DNA of 64,000 nt from Pyrus communis (lineage: Eukaryota > Streptophyta > Magnoliopsida > Rosales > Rosaceae). The position numbers were made by a program, and so were the translations under genes. The notes under the pieces were generated by a model, which was given only the letters and a program-made list of their open reading frames with translations, was not told the DNA's origin and did not search any database. Where the stretch lies: positions 8,624,121-8,688,120 of the forward strand of contig NC_084817.1 of NCBI RefSeq assembly GCF_963583255.1. The letters are read 5' to 3'. Below are positions 23,152-35,866 of the stretch, piece by piece (position 1 is the stretch's first letter; each line of letters begins with the position of its first letter).

Positions 23152-23270
23152 AATGTTCAAAGATATACAAAATGAAGAGAGTTGCGTTTCAAGGGTTTTA
23201 TTGTTAAAAACGTGCAAGGTTCCTCAACCTTGAAACGCAACTCTCTTCATTTTGCTTATCTTTGAACATT
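23152..23270. repeat. Long near-perfect hairpin (43-bp arms)
   Basis: Left arm 23152-23194 and right arm 23228-23270 are reverse complements at 41 of 43 positions (the only differences are two adjacent bases), with a 33-bp loop. The arms start AATGTTCAAAGATA and end GAGTTGCGTTTCAAGG. It could be a small foldback element or a microRNA-like precursor. No flanking target duplication is evident. Confidence 0.7.
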
Positions 23271-23330
23271 TGTATTTTGTAGTATGCCCTAATGTTTTCT
23301 CATTAGACTCTTACTTTGGGTATGTAAACT

Positions 23331-24442
23331 TGTTGACCCTAAAAACCACCAAGCCTATGTGGCACGTAGGCTGAGTAACTAATAAGCTAACTAAGTCCTT
23401 CGTTTATGTGCGGAGCGTGCCAACTCGACAATCGAGCTCGGCCGAGGAGTAAAATGTGTTGTTGTGTTGAGTGCGCTCCTGACTTCTTGATCCTGCAATT
23501 GCGACTGAGGAAGGAACACGTCTCGACCTTAGGGTTTTAGAGCCTGAAGACAAGGCTGCTAGTCCTGCAAAGTTCTCAAATCGTCGGTGCCGGATTCGAT
23601 CACGATGATTATATTCGTGAGAGTATAAGCACGCTGAACTGACACTAGATTATACGGACACAAATACTCGAATGATATATATGTCTTGATGGTAAATGTG
23701 GTTCAGCCGTCGAAATGCTGAACTGTGAAACTTACTTGCAAGTATCCAATCATAAAACAACTCGACTTTCAATGTGCCGAGCTTAGTAACCTGTAACACC
23801 TCACTTCGCCGAGAAAGCTAATGAGATGACCTCTACCAATGAGGACTCGAAAATCCCTATCGATTGAGACTTGGATAGTAACTAGTTGGTCTCGAAGCAG
23901 TGTTGTTTATCCAAACTGAAGATGTGTTGGCGGAAGAAAGGGGAGAAGGATAAAATGTCAAAGTTTGTTGAGAAGCTTTGCATAAGGCAATTTGTGTGTT
24001 GAATTGAAGCGGGCTTGACTAATGTATTCCCCCTTCATAACCGAACTAGAAATGGTTGTTGAGAAGCTTTGCATAAGGCAATTTGTGTGTTGAATTGAAG
24101 CGGGCTTGACTAATGTATTCCCCCTTCATAACCGAACTAGAAATGGACTAGGATTAGAACTCCTCAACCCAATCTCATTAGGTCTCAGCCTATCCTAATC
24201 CCTATGGGACTCTGAACCAAACCCTTTAATAAACCAGGTTCATCTCCTAATTCTAAGCATTTCAGCCTTTAGGACTCCTTATTGCACCAGGATTCGACTA
24301 CTTTCTCCTTTATCCAAAACAATCATCTTCATACTAGGATTCGCCCGACCTTAACCAGCCGGCCCACAAAAGATTCTAGATGAATATTACCGAGCCGAGA
24401 ATGACTCTAAGCTCGGCCCAAAATAATATTTTGGTCCAAACA
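23331..24442 (+). mobile_element. Solo LTR (TGTTGACCC...CCAAACA family)
   Basis: Starts TGTTGACCCTAAAAA, ends TTGGTCCAAACA and is flanked by perfect 5-bp duplications AAACT (23326-23330 and 24443-24447). 1112 bp, with no internal retroviral sequence and no second LTR, so it is a solo LTR. It shares its left half with the copy at 52614-53577 (CTCGGCCGAGGAGTAAAAT and GCCTGAAGACAAGGCTGCTA). It contains an exact 91-bp tandem duplication at about 23966-24147. No ORF seen. Confidence 0.9.
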
Positions 24443-24447
24443 AAACT

Positions 24448-26490
24448 TCAAAGACAATTTTTTTTTTTAATTTTATGTTTTGAAGTAATATTTATGTGAT
24501 AGCGTGGTATGCAGTGTTCTAAAAATTGGCCTAGGTGCTAGACGGTAGCCAACCGCTTTGCTTAACTCCTAATCGGCTACAAAATCAGAGAGCACATTCG
24601 CTGGATGGGATTAGGCGGGACTAGGTAGAGATATGCAAGTCTGGGCAGGGCTAGGCGGAGCTGGGCATAGAATAATCGAGCTTATATGAAGAAGTCGGAA
24701 TCTGCAATTTTTTTTTACTGCAGAGTCAGCTCCGCAAAGAAGAAGACTCTGTTCCCTAACCTGACTTTGCACGATTCAATTAAGATGGTCGCCTCATCTT
24801 TTTTCTATAGCTGCAGCCTGCACGTTTTCTTTGAAATGGTCCCACAATTTTTCACTACTTTTGATACCCTTTTCTTTTTCCACTCTTAACCCCGTTATTA
24901 CCTTCTTTTTTTTTTTTTTTCCAAAAAAAGTAGGCTAAAATCATTTTGACCCCGTTATTACTTTTTCCACTCTTAACCCGGTTATTACTTTTGATACCCT
25001 TTTCTTTTTCCACTCTTAACCCCGTTATTACCTTTTCTTTTTCCAAAAAAAGTAGGCTAAAATCATTCTTTAATAATTTCGGAATGAAATTTTAAGCCAA
25101 AATCATTACAGCATCTCCAATGGTTAGAAAATCTGACATTGGAAAATAATAGAATTAGCAATTTGGTTTATTTTTATGTCTGGGTATTTTGGTGTGTATT
25201 AGGGTTATTTAGTATGTTAAGAATATTTTTATCTTCTGCAATAAGTTATCACTGCATTAGTTTGGCGATAATCTTACAAGAGACGAACAAAATTGAACGA
25301 TACTCTCTTCCCCCTTAAGTATTCTTAGCGGAAATTTCTTTGTAGTTCCTGCGATGGATGACATGTTCAATTCCAACTTGGTGCCTAGAAAAAACACACG
25401 CTTACTTTTCTTAAGAACGCTTTGTAATTAGTCAAATACCGTCCATCAACTTTTCTTTTCTAAAGCACATTTGTCATTGACTACGTATAAAGGTGTGTTG
25501 TTTTTGCTCAAATTCTTGATGCCGTTCCTGTGTTTTGAAGGTTGACAATTCTTGATCCAAGTGTTTTATCGCATCAAAATCTTGGTCTCTTTTGCTCAAC
25601 ACCACGTTAAACTACTATGATGTGCCACATTTGTAGGTGACATGTCTACACATTGAGCACAGATTAATACTAAACTTTAATATGTATAGGAATTATAAAA
25701 ATCAAATCTAAAATTTTCGATATATAAGTGAAAATAACTACTATTAAACATTTCACTTACATTAATGCTCAATTTAATTATATATAAAAAAATATTCAAA
25801 ATGATTAGAGATTTTCCAGTTGCGCAGAACATGGATGGTATGTTTCATGTCAATATACAAGTGATTGCGATACTTGTGTCAAAAAGTAATAATTTAAAAT
25901 ATTATACTAAAAATATAAAATGTCGGAAAATCTATAAAAATAAAAATAAAAGAAAAAGCCCGTTTTAAGAGTCTCGTCAGCATTTTCATTTTGGACCAAT
26001 GGAAATTTCAACCACTATGATGTTATGAACCGGAAAATGGAAAGAATTCAACACCGAGCTATATGCCCAGGCGCCTATAACCACATTTTTGTTATGGACC
26101 CACCACAGATAGTTCAGAGTACAAAATACAAAGGCGGTTAGCTACGCGCCACGCCTTTCAAGAATTCCACGGCCATGATTCTCCCTCCCACTCGATCCAA
26201 CGGCCACCCACATTCCTTTATTTCGCGCGACTAACCGTTAATTAGAATTCGACCACACTAACCTCACCCATACACGCACTTACCTAACCAATCATCTAGC
26301 GACGCGTAATCCCTTATTTTTATTTTTCGGCGGGTTCTTTTTTTCAATTGAACGAGCTCGCGATCTAAAAGTCACAGGCGGTGGGGACTTATGTTGGTCG
26401 CGTGGTTGAAGTTGGGGAAGGCCTACGCTGAAACAAAAAAGGAAAGATCGTGTCATTAAAACGACGCCGAATCTCGTCGTTTCGACGAAG
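24448..26490. other. Intergenic region upstream of the ABC1K gene
   Basis: 24500-24680 resembles part of the element at 50344-50802 (GTTCTAAAAATTGGCCTAGG, AACCGC). 24860-25075 is a local array with repeats of CTCTTAACCCCGTTATTAC and AAAAGTAGGCTAAAATCATT. 25640-25970 is AT-rich. 26100-26490 is more GC-rich and should hold the promoter and 5' end of the next gene. No coding region found. Confidence 0.5.
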
Positions 26491-26499
26491 TTACCTATG

Positions 26500-27488
26500 A
26501 GTCTCTTCGTCTACTCGGCAATTTTCATTTCCAAATTGTTCTGAGCTATTCTTCTCTCTCTGCTTTCGCTTCCGGAGCTCTGTGGGACTTCAGGTGGATT
26601 GCATTTCTCTAATTAATTTATCTAATTATTTTTGTTAATTTCGGTTTTTTCTTAAAGTTATTGATTGGAATTTGCTGATTAATTGTGGTTTAGTTTGCTG
26701 ACTAAGTTTTGGATGATGAATTTTATGTCAATTTTTAGAGGATTTTAAGAATTGGGTTTTGGATTTCAGTCAGAGAAATGAATTTTCATGAGAATTTGTA
26801 GTTGATAGAAATGAAATTTCGATTTTTTGTTGAATTTACCCTTGTGAAAGAAGTTAACTTTGTATGCACATATGTAAGTATGAATTACAATGGAGGAAAT
26901 TGACGGTGAGTGATCGAATTTCCGAAGGGAAATGGGAGTTACGAACTAAATTAGTATAGTTGTTATGCTTTGGGGTTTATGTTCTAAGTTTGAGTTTAAG
27001 TTCATGAGCTTGAAGTCGGCACATTGACTGTATCAGGACACTTGAAAGGTTTGGTATTTGTGAAGTTGTCTGAAGCTGCATCGATAAATTTCAAATCTTG
27101 TTGAATTAATTTATCTTATCTTGACTGCTGACATACGTGTCACTTTTGCTCCAGTATTTATTTGGCATATTCTTTTAATATGAAGCTGTATACCTTTAAC
27201 GTAGAAGGGCTTTCATTTCATGGTTTTATTAGCAACAAGTGTAAAACAGGAATTACAAATTTGAAAGATCTCAGAATGGTTTTTGTGTACAAGTTTATAC
27301 AATGATTGCTTGAGAGGTGCTTGGAGTTTCAGCTCACTTAGTTTCAAATTTGTGGTTTTGCATTAACTGTTCAAATTTTCTTTATTTAGTTAAATCTAGG
27401 GTTCTCTAATTTTGGTTTTAAATTATTTTTCCTTCTCTTCCCTCAAGCAAAGATTTGTAAATTAAACTACTCGAGTCCTTTTACACCA
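26500..27488 (+). promoter_or_regulatory. Probable 5' leader and leader intron of the ABC1K gene
   Basis: A CT-rich stretch (26545-26575) precedes GGGACTTCAG/GTGGATTG at about 26592, a good donor. No long ORF occurs until the ATG at 27489. I infer a non-coding first exon and a T-rich leader intron ending before 27489. The acceptor is not fixed. Confidence 0.4.
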
Positions 27489-30400
27489 ATGGGATGGGCA
27501 AACATCTGCAAAAGACGCATGAAAGTATGCACTGTTGCTTTTCTGATATACCTAGATTACAAGGTAATTTTCATTCATTTCCTTTCATTTATAGGTTGCC
27601 TATTTTACATAAAATACCGTTTAAACTTTTTTTATTTTTGAAATCATTGAAGGCTTTGCAGCAAAGAGAGAAATGGGCTAACAAAACTAAAACAGATGCT
27701 TTATGGGAAAATGCACATAAGCGAAATGCTAAACGTGTTCTCCGTTTGATAGTGGAGTTGGAAGGTTTGTGGGTGAAACTTGGGCAGTATCTGTCTACAC
27801 GGGCAGATGTACTTCCTGAGGCATACATACGCCTTCTCAAGCAATTGCAGGACTCTCTTCCTCCTCGTCCTTTAGAAGAGGTTGTCTCCATAGGTTTTGA
27901 AAGTTATAATATCAATATACAATTATCATCCGCTGCGTCATTTGCTAACTGACAATTTCATTTACACAGGTTTGTCGAACGATACAGAAGGAGTTGGGGA
28001 AATCAATGAACGAGTTGTTCTTAGATTTTGTAAATGTTCCTTTGGCAACAGCATCAGTAAGATTTTCAGACTCTTGGGTCTTGAAAGTAGAGTGAACAAA
28101 TATAACCACTTAGCTCAGATTCATTGTTAATTATAATTTTGATTTTGATTTTGATTTTTAAAAAGGTCTATTAGCTCAGATTCATTGTTAATTATACTTT
28201 GATTTTGATTTTGATTTTTAAAAAGGTCTATCTGATTGGTTTCCCATTCTAATTTATGCAGATAGCACAAGTCCACCGTGCCACCCTGCTCAACGGGCGG
28301 GAAGTAGTTGTTAAAGTTCAACATGAGGGCATCAAGACAATTATATTGGAGGTTTGTCACGCTTGGCTTTTAAGATTCAGGTTGTATAAAATTAAGAAGG
28401 GGTCACTAAATTATTGTCGGACATGCTTTTGTTTTGCAGGACTTGAAGAATGCAAAGTCAATTGTTGACTGGATAGCATGGGCAGAGCCTCAGTACAATT
28501 TTAATCCTATGATAGATGAATGGTGCAAAGAATCTCCCAAAGAACTTGACTTCAATCATGAAGCTGGTACAATTAACTGTCATTCTTACTCCTGAATTTT
28601 CTCTCATACTGCTGAGATCTTGTATCTTTTTAGTTTGGCAACCTTGACGACTATTTGTATTACAAGCTTGTTCAATTTGTCTACTTTATTGATTTTGTTT
28701 ATGCACTCTCTGTTTCTGTAGAGAACACCAGAACAGTGGCAAAAAATCTTGGCTGCAATACCAAATGTGATGATAACACACGCGCCGATCGAGTGGATGT
28801 TTTGATTCCAGAGGTTATTCAGGTAGTATCTGTTCCATTCTCCTAATATATATGATTCTGCAAGCACAGTTTCATTTAACTGAGAACAGTGTGAACAATT
28901 GTTCATAAAAAATAAAAAAAATCTGAAGATGATATATGGTGGAATAGAGTAGGGAGTGCCTCCTTTATTGCTGATCTTTACTGGTGGTTGGTCTAATTCA
29001 TTTCTTTCAACTATAGGTGCTGTCTTTCCTATTTCATACGTATTTGTTATTTACCATCCTGCTGCTTTTGTTTACAGTCAACAGAGAAAGTCCTAATTTC
29101 AGAGTTTATGGATGGTATTCGGATAAATGACATAGAAGCGCTGGAAGAATTTGGTGTTGACAAACAAAAGGTTGTTGAAGAAATCACACGTGCTTATGCC
29201 CATCAAATGTATGTTGATGGGTTTTTTAATGGAGACCCTCATCCTGGTATCCCTCTTCCCACCCCTTCCGTTATTTATTATTTTTACTTAAATTTTTTAT
29301 TAGAACAAGTCAGTTCACAAGTCAACGAGTTTGTGAGATAGTACATGGTTTACTGATCCTGGAGTCTTTTTTGCAGGAAACTTTCTTGTGAGCAAGGAAC
29401 CTCCATATCGTCCTATTTTGCTTGACTTTGGGCTTACAAAGAAATTATCAAGCTCTTTTAAAAAAGCACTAGCAAAGATGTTCTTGGCATCTACCGAGGT
29501 TTGTGCAAACTGTTATCATTTCTTTAAAACAAACTGTTATTTGATATCATATGGTTACTTGATGTTAAGAATTTTAGGTGAGTAGGGTCATTGATTGAAA
29601 TGATCAGAGCCCTTATGAATTCTTCTCCATGAAATGTAACAAGGACTAGTAACACAATGAAAACTTTTACTTTCTTGCCTTTCCTTTTAGATGCTGAGGA
29701 TCATCTTTGTCAAACAAATAAGAGCACCATAATGAGTAATAGCAATGCTTTTTTAAGTGATGACGATAACATTGTTTGTAAGACTAAGTTAATTGCACTG
29801 CAAATGTATATAGGGATCAATCTGCATTCACTTAAATTACTAATTGATGAATATTACTGTTTGTAGATTATAGCTCCCCTCTGCGTATACTTTAGTTATC
29901 CATTTTCCCTTATTTCTTTTTTAGGAATATTGCTAAACAGTACTATATTATTATTAATTTATTACTTTGCAATGCTTGTCACAGGGGGACCATGTTGCTC
30001 TATTGTCTGCCTTTGCAGAAATGGGACTTAAGTTGCGCCTAGATATTCCAGAGCAGGCAATGGAGATAACAACTGTATTCTTCCGAAGTACAACACCTGC
30101 CAAAGAGTCTAGTGTAAGTATGCAATAATGTTTGTCTTTATTCACTTTGTACTTGTTAGATTGTTTCTATTTTTCCAATGTCATAAGTCCTATTCTGTTC
30201 AGTTTGTCTTCCTACCCTGTTCAGTTTGATTAGTTAGCTTATTATTTTCCTCAGGAAACAATGAAATCTATGGTGGATCAAAGAGCAAAAAACATGAAGG
30301 TTATACAGGACAAGATGCAACTTAACCAGAAGGAGGCTAAACGCTTTAATCCTGTAAGTTCATGCATAATGTCCTCCTACCGTCGTGCTTCTCTGCTATG

Positions 30401-33400
30401 TTTATTGATTATTTCATCTGTGCTAAATTTAGTAAGAATCCCTTTAACAGGTTGATGCATTTCCTGGTGATATTGTAATTTTTGCACGAGTCCTCAATCT
30501 TCTCAGAGGTCTGTATACGAAAATTTTCTCTGCTGTTTTGGTGTTAAATAACTATATCGTTTTAATTTTACTTTTGACTTGGTTGTAGGGCTTTCTTCCA
30601 CAATGAATGTCCGGATTGTATATCAAGAGATCATGAGACCATTTGCTGAATCCGTTTTACAAGGGTAAGTGTATCTTGAATATTGTTTTGCATTGGTTTG
30701 TCGTCATATCTGGTTCTTTTCTGATCGACCCAAATTTTCAGAAACATTAGTAGGGGACCAATGGAAAATGATCAGTGGGTCTATGACACACCTGCCCACT
30801 CTAATGTGGAGGCCAAGCTGAGGCAACTCCTAGTTGAGCTGGGGAATGACAATAAAATACTTGGAGTCCAGGTGTGCACCAATTTATCTGTTGAAATGAT
30901 GCCATGAAAATTTGAATAGTCCTTTTCCATTCAATTACATAAAGCTTGACATTGTAGATATTATTGTGCTCTCTTAAATTCCAGTGCAAGTCTCAGTTTC
31001 ATTACAATGGTGTTGCGTGTTCTTTGAATGCTGATATTTTCTCATTAAAGTTTTAAGTTAATAGTTCAAAGAGCTAGTTTTATGTTAGAAGGATTAGAGC
31101 TTGTAGATGCCCTTGAAATTTTATATTTATTTAAACCTCTGTTTTTTGTATTAAATGAAGAGGTACACAAGGTTCTTCATATTGTTACTTGTTTTTTACT
31201 TCCAAAATGTTGCTTGTTTGTTTTTAAATTTTTTTTTTTTTTTTTCTGCTGTTCTTTCAAATTATAGTTTAATCAAGCTTTCATGATTTTGGATTAAGGT
31301 ATGTGCCTACAAAGATGGGGAAGTTATTATTGACACTGCTGCTGGAGTGCTTGGTAGATATGATCCTCGTCCAGTTCAACCTGACAGCCTTTTCCCAGTT
31401 TTTTCTGTTACAAAGGGTTTAACAGCTGGAATGTTACATTGGCTGGTTGACACTGGGTGCGTATTAGTATGTTTCCATGTTTCTTTTTGCTGTATTAAAT
31501 CTGCGCCTGAGGCATTATACGTGATTCAGAATAAGCTCTCATTTCTATTTTAGCGTCTTCATAGCATATAGTTTGTATCTAATTGTCTGAGGTTGTCTGG
31601 GATGTCCATTCCTTTCAGCACAACAGGGGAATCTATCGTAGTATGGAAACTTTGATCATGTGATCCATAACGAGAAATGATTGATATTTTAGGCATTACC
31701 TGCATGGCTTCAGGAGCAGTTTGATAAAATAACTTTCATGTATGTTAATTTCAGTTATAATGACATGACAAGAGATTTATGATGTATCTTTCTGCATTGT
31801 TGGTAAATACGGTAAATTGTTTTAACTATTCTGCCCTTTCAGAAAATTGAGCCTTGAGGAAGACGTAGCAAATATATGGCCAGAATTTGGATCATTTAGA
31901 AAACATCAGATAAAGGTATAAACTTTGTGATTCAATTCCTGATATTCTTAATCCAATAAAGCTATAAGTTTTGTTTGTATTTTTATCTTAATTTTAGGTC
32001 CATCACGTCCTAAACCATACCTCTGGACTGCACAATGCCTTGGGAGAGCTTGGCACAGAGAACCCTTTGCTTATGTTAGACTGGGAGGAGTGTTTAAACC
32101 GCGTTGCCCTTTCAGAACCTGAGACTGAACCTGGCCAGGAGCAGCTGTATCACTATCTATCTTTTGGTTGGATATGTGGTGGGATTATCGAGGTACAATT
32201 GCCTACTATTCAGAACAGTTATTGGCACCTATTATTTTCAGTGCTTTTAAATATGTGGTGGAATCACTTTTTGTGTGACCGGGAATCTAATGTTCAAAAC
32301 TTGCTTTGATCATTTTTCTAATTATCTATTCGGGTGGAACAGCATGCATCGAAGAGGAAATTCAAAGAGATTCTTGAAGAAGCATTTGTTCACCCCCTCC
32401 AAATTGAAGGGGAGTTTTATATTGGAATACCTCCAGGCAAGTATACTATGTTTTTTGCTTCATTAAACGCGAGCAATACATGTCTATTTTACTTTCTGTT
32501 GTTTTCTGTTAATGTGAAAGTATTGCTTCAGCTATTTATCAGAATGTATTATGGTGATCGTGAATCTGGGATTTCATAATTACCATGCCTTTTTCCTCCT
32601 ATCCTAGGTGTGGAATCTCGACTTGCAACCCTTACACCCAATACAGAAGACCTGAAGAAGCTTTCAGGGATTAGCGGTCGTACTGATCTGCCCTCCACTT
32701 TCCAACCAGACAAAATTATGCAGGCTGCAACTGCATTGCCCGCTCTATTTAACATGCTAAATATTCGCCGTGCCATGATACCTGCAGCTAATGGACATTT
32801 CTCAGCACGTGCACTTGCACGTTACTATGCAACCTTAGTTGATGGTGGTGTTGTTCCGCCGCCTCATTCCTCTTCCTCAAAGCCAGCTCTTGGTAGCCAC
32901 CCTCACATTCCCAAATTTGCTGATCAACCGTCAGTGAAAAAACAGAAAGGTAACAGAAGCAAGAAGATAGCTGCTGCTTTTAGGAACATGAGAACTAATA
33001 AGTATGAGAAGACCCCGCAAGATAGCAAGGACCAGGACATTGGTAGTCACAATAGAAACACGAGCGGCAACAGTAACACTTGCAACGGAAGTGACACCGT
33101 GTTGGATGAGATCATAGTGAATCCTAATCCTCAAAAGGACGTCGTTAAGATATTTAACAACCCCAGAATTCACGATGCCTTCATGGGCATTGGCGAGTAT
33201 TCAAACTTGGCCAAACCAGATGGGCATTTCGGGCTGGGATTTAAGAGGTATTATTCAAAGGACAGGTCCCTTATCGGCTTTGGCCACTCGGGCATGGGTG
33301 GCTCAACTGGTTTCTGTGACATAAAGAATCGGTTCTCCATTGCTGTAACATTGAATAAAATGTCGTTTGGTTTAGAGACCGCAAAGATAATCCAGTTAGT

Positions 33401-33488
33401 TTGTTCGGAGTTAAACATCCCGGTGCCGGAGGATTATCTGAGATACGCCGAAACGGGATCTAGTGATGGAAAACCTCTGATCAATTGA
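27489..33488 (+). CDS. ABC1-family atypical kinase fused to a beta-lactamase-like domain
   Basis: Eighteen coding exons join to 963 residues: 27489-27563, 27653-27880, 27970-28056, 28262-28351, 28440-28566, 28722-28822, 29078-29246, 29377-29498, 29985-30113, 30255-30353, 30451-30508, 30589-30664, 30742-30871, 31299-31456, 31843-31915, 31998-32192, 32343-32436, 32608-33488. All phases agree. The ABC1/UbiB-type kinase domain shows KxGQ at 67-70, the Ala-rich loop ending IAQVHRA at 131-137, Lys148, ExD at 195-197, GDPHPGN at 288-294 and DFG at 309-311. The second half resembles serine beta-lactamase/esterase proteins: SVTK at 533-536, YLS at 627-629 and HSG at 897-899. The order matches the plant family of Arabidopsis At5g24810. 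A low-complexity insert (about 760-830) precedes the last motif. The ABC1 half would act on isoprenoid-quinone metabolism by family analogy; the lactamase-like half has no known substrate. Intron 17 is GC-AG. Expected organelle targeting is not obvious at the N-terminus. Confidence 0.95.
28113..28232. repeat. Tandem duplication in ABC1K intron 3
   Basis: A roughly 60-bp unit (TTAGCTCAGATTCATTGTTA then a TTTTGA-rich tail ending AAAAAGGTCTAT) occurs twice in a row, with one base change and small length differences. It lies wholly within the intron before exon 4. Confidence 0.8.
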
Positions 33489-35205
33489 GGCTGGTAAATG
33501 GTAATTAAGCCGTTTTACACTTAATCATCATTGCAACCTTGTATTACACATTTTGATTCGATTATATTCTTCTGGTTTTTACCCCAGATGAAAGAGTGTA
33601 TGCAGTTATGTTGATTTCAATTTTATACAGCAATTATTTAAAAGTGAAACTTTGAACACAATTGAGATGGTTCATTTTCTGTCAATTTTCTTGTCCAGTT
33701 GTTTTAGCATTTGAAAAATTACTTAATAAACTGAACCATGAAATTCCGTCACAACAAGAAAATCTGTCGTATAACTAGTTTTATACAAATGTGTGTATCT
33801 CTTTTATCCTGTTGCATCATCGGTGAGAGTTTGAAAGTTGACTATATGATGAAAGATGGACATACAATCGTATAGACTACCAATTAAAAACGACCCAACA
33901 TAAAAAAATTTCCCACATATTATTTAATGCATCTCTCTTAGCATATTATATATAGATGGCGAACACTCAAGAATTTCTTGTCCATAAAAACTTAAAAGTT
34001 GGAGATATAATGAGAGAAATAAACGCATAAATATATACAATCTGTTACACTTTAGAATCTCTCGTATAGAACGATTTAAAAGCTGGATGATCCAAAATAT
34101 TTTTTTCCCATTGTGTATATATTATTTTGGAAAGAATTTGCATCCACATGAAAGATTAGAAGTTTAAAATAGTGTGTTGCAGATCCCACGTGAGATGGTG
34201 GGCAGTGCATGCATTAGACAGAGAACATTGTTTAATTTAATTAGGAAATAAGTGAATAAATTAATGTTGCAAGTACGATTAAATAACTACAAAACGCGGT
34301 TTCTGGCATTTCTGTTCCTTCATGTGCACTCTAAGATAGGTGGAAGGAAATGGAAAATCATCTCTGCAATAACAAATCTGATTTCTTTGAGCTTCTTCAT
34401 TTATAAAGAAACATTTTATCAGTGTCCTTCATGGCTTCATGCTTCCACCAAGTGCCATATATCGTTATTTCTTCTTTTTTTTCTTGTATCTAGATTGACA
34501 TTTATATTTTGCAGATTCGGTTCAATGCTCTACACTCAAGTTCAAATCTCATTTCTTTATATTGTATATAAAACAAAATGTAGTATACTTACTACATTTT
34601 GTTTCAAATTGGAAGTAGATGCAATACCATTTACAAGGAAACGAAATGGTTGTGTGATCGAGTACTTATCTGACACTCACAATAAGAGTTCGATATCACT
34701 GCTAAAACAAGTTAATAGATCAAAATCACTGCACTATGTTGTATACTAACTATCATCTATCACAGTGGTGTTTCGCTTATTTCCCTATACTAAAAGAAAA
34801 AAAAATTGTTCATTCGACATATTGAACCAAACTTTAGATTTCTAATCGACCATTTAGATTAAAGTTCCAAATAAATGTATCAAAAATTATTTGACATATT
34901 TCTTGATTTTTCAAAGCAAATGACAAGCTAATTGTTATAACAACATTAATCTCAAGTGTCGATTAAAATACAACTAATTTATTTTGATCCAGATTTATTT
35001 AAACCGACCAACCCTAACACAAATATGACAGCATCCTTTGTGTATTGCACCAGTTCCACATGAAAATTCAATTTCTATACCATTTGCCAGCTTCTTAGGA
35101 ATCTTAAAGATTTATCAAACAATAATTATCACAATTATCATGATTAAGTATTGTTGCAATGGCACTTGTGTAATTTACCCAAAAAACTCGGGCATTTCGC
35201 CATGA
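33489..35205. other. Intergenic, ABC1K 3' end to CML promoter
   Basis: 33489-33650 should include the ABC1K 3' UTR (no clear AATAAA; AT-rich). The rest is AT-rich with no repeat boundaries. A 165-codon open stretch at 34252-34749 lacks protein-like composition and is not called. Confidence 0.45.
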
Positions 35206-35212
35206 CCAACAC

Positions 35213-35219
35213 TATAAAA
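35213..35219 (+). promoter_or_regulatory. TATA box of the CML gene
   Basis: TATAAAA lies 93 bp upstream of the ATG at 35306, with the expected 50-60 bp of leader after a start about 30 bp downstream. Confidence 0.6.
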
Positions 35220-35305
35220 ACTGTGTACACTTTTGAAGGAAATCACACACATTTCATATTTCTCCATATTTGCAAACTTCATTAGGGTTTCTGTGCAGTA
35301 CCATT

Positions 35306-35866
35306 ATGGGAATTACAGGAGTTTGCTCTAGGTTACTTGGTGACCTGGTTCAAGCCATTGGAGGAGTCCCATCCAGTTCGGCAAGCAAAGGAGCTCACAT
35401 TGATCAATGTGATCAGTATTCCAATTGCAAACCACAAAGCATTGCAACCAAAGTTGATGAGTCCACGGCAAGGGCACTGATCACAGTGTTTGGGATGGAA
35501 ACAAATGGAAGAATCAAGAAGGAAAAAGCGCGGCGTGTCGTGGAAAATCTTGGACTAATACGTAATGAGGAAGACCAGATGGGTTTCGATTTGCCTGGGG
35601 ATGATCATGAAGTGCCAGTGGAGGAGGTCCTTGGTGGATTGGAGGATAACGAGTCCGAGCGCAGCGAGCTCCTGCGTGAAGCATTCAAGATTTTCGACGA
35701 GGATGGCAACGGGTTCATAGAGGCTGTGGAGTTGAAAAGGGTTTTGGAGTGCTTGGGGTTGGGTAGTGGGTGGGACATGGATCAGGTTGAGAAGATGGTG
35801 AAGGTTGTGGATTTGAATTTGGATGGTAAGGTTGATTTTGGAGAGTTTGAGTTAATGATGGGGTAA
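35306..35866 (+). CDS. Calmodulin-like calcium-binding protein (CML)
   Basis: Intronless, 186 residues, starting at MGITGVCSRL; the in-frame sequence upstream has no ATG. Two good EF-hand loops lie in the C-terminal half: DEDGNGFIEAVE (131-142) and DLNLDGKVDFGE (169-180), each with Asp/Asn at the ligand positions and Glu at position 12. An N-terminal EF-hand at about 59-75 (FGMETNGRIKKEKA) has lost its acidic ligands. The loop pair would bind Ca2+ and the protein would act as a sensor relaying signals to targets. The N-terminal 50 residues are not conserved in calmodulin and contain several Cys. Intronless, with two C-terminal hands, it fits the CML45/46-like group, but I cannot name the subclass with certainty. 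Confidence 0.88.
   Translation: MGITGVCSRLLGDLVQAIGGVPSSSASKGAHIDQCDQYSNCKPQSIATKVDESTARALITVFGMETNGRIKKEKARRVVENLGLIRNEEDQMGFDLPGDDHEVPVEEVLGGLEDNESERSELLREAFKIFDEDGNGFIEAVELKRVLECLGLGSGWDMDQVEKMVKVVDLNLDGKVDFGEFELMMG

Noticed and set aside
27494..27952. 152-codon frame at the start of the ABC1K gene
   Set aside because: It mixes an out-of-frame exon 1 with intron and exon 2. The true reading starts at ATG 27489 (MGWANICKRR) and splices at 27563/27653.
34252..34749. 165-codon open frame on the plus strand
   Set aside because: AT-rich intergenic sequence with biased, low-complexity translation; no motif, no splice or promoter context.
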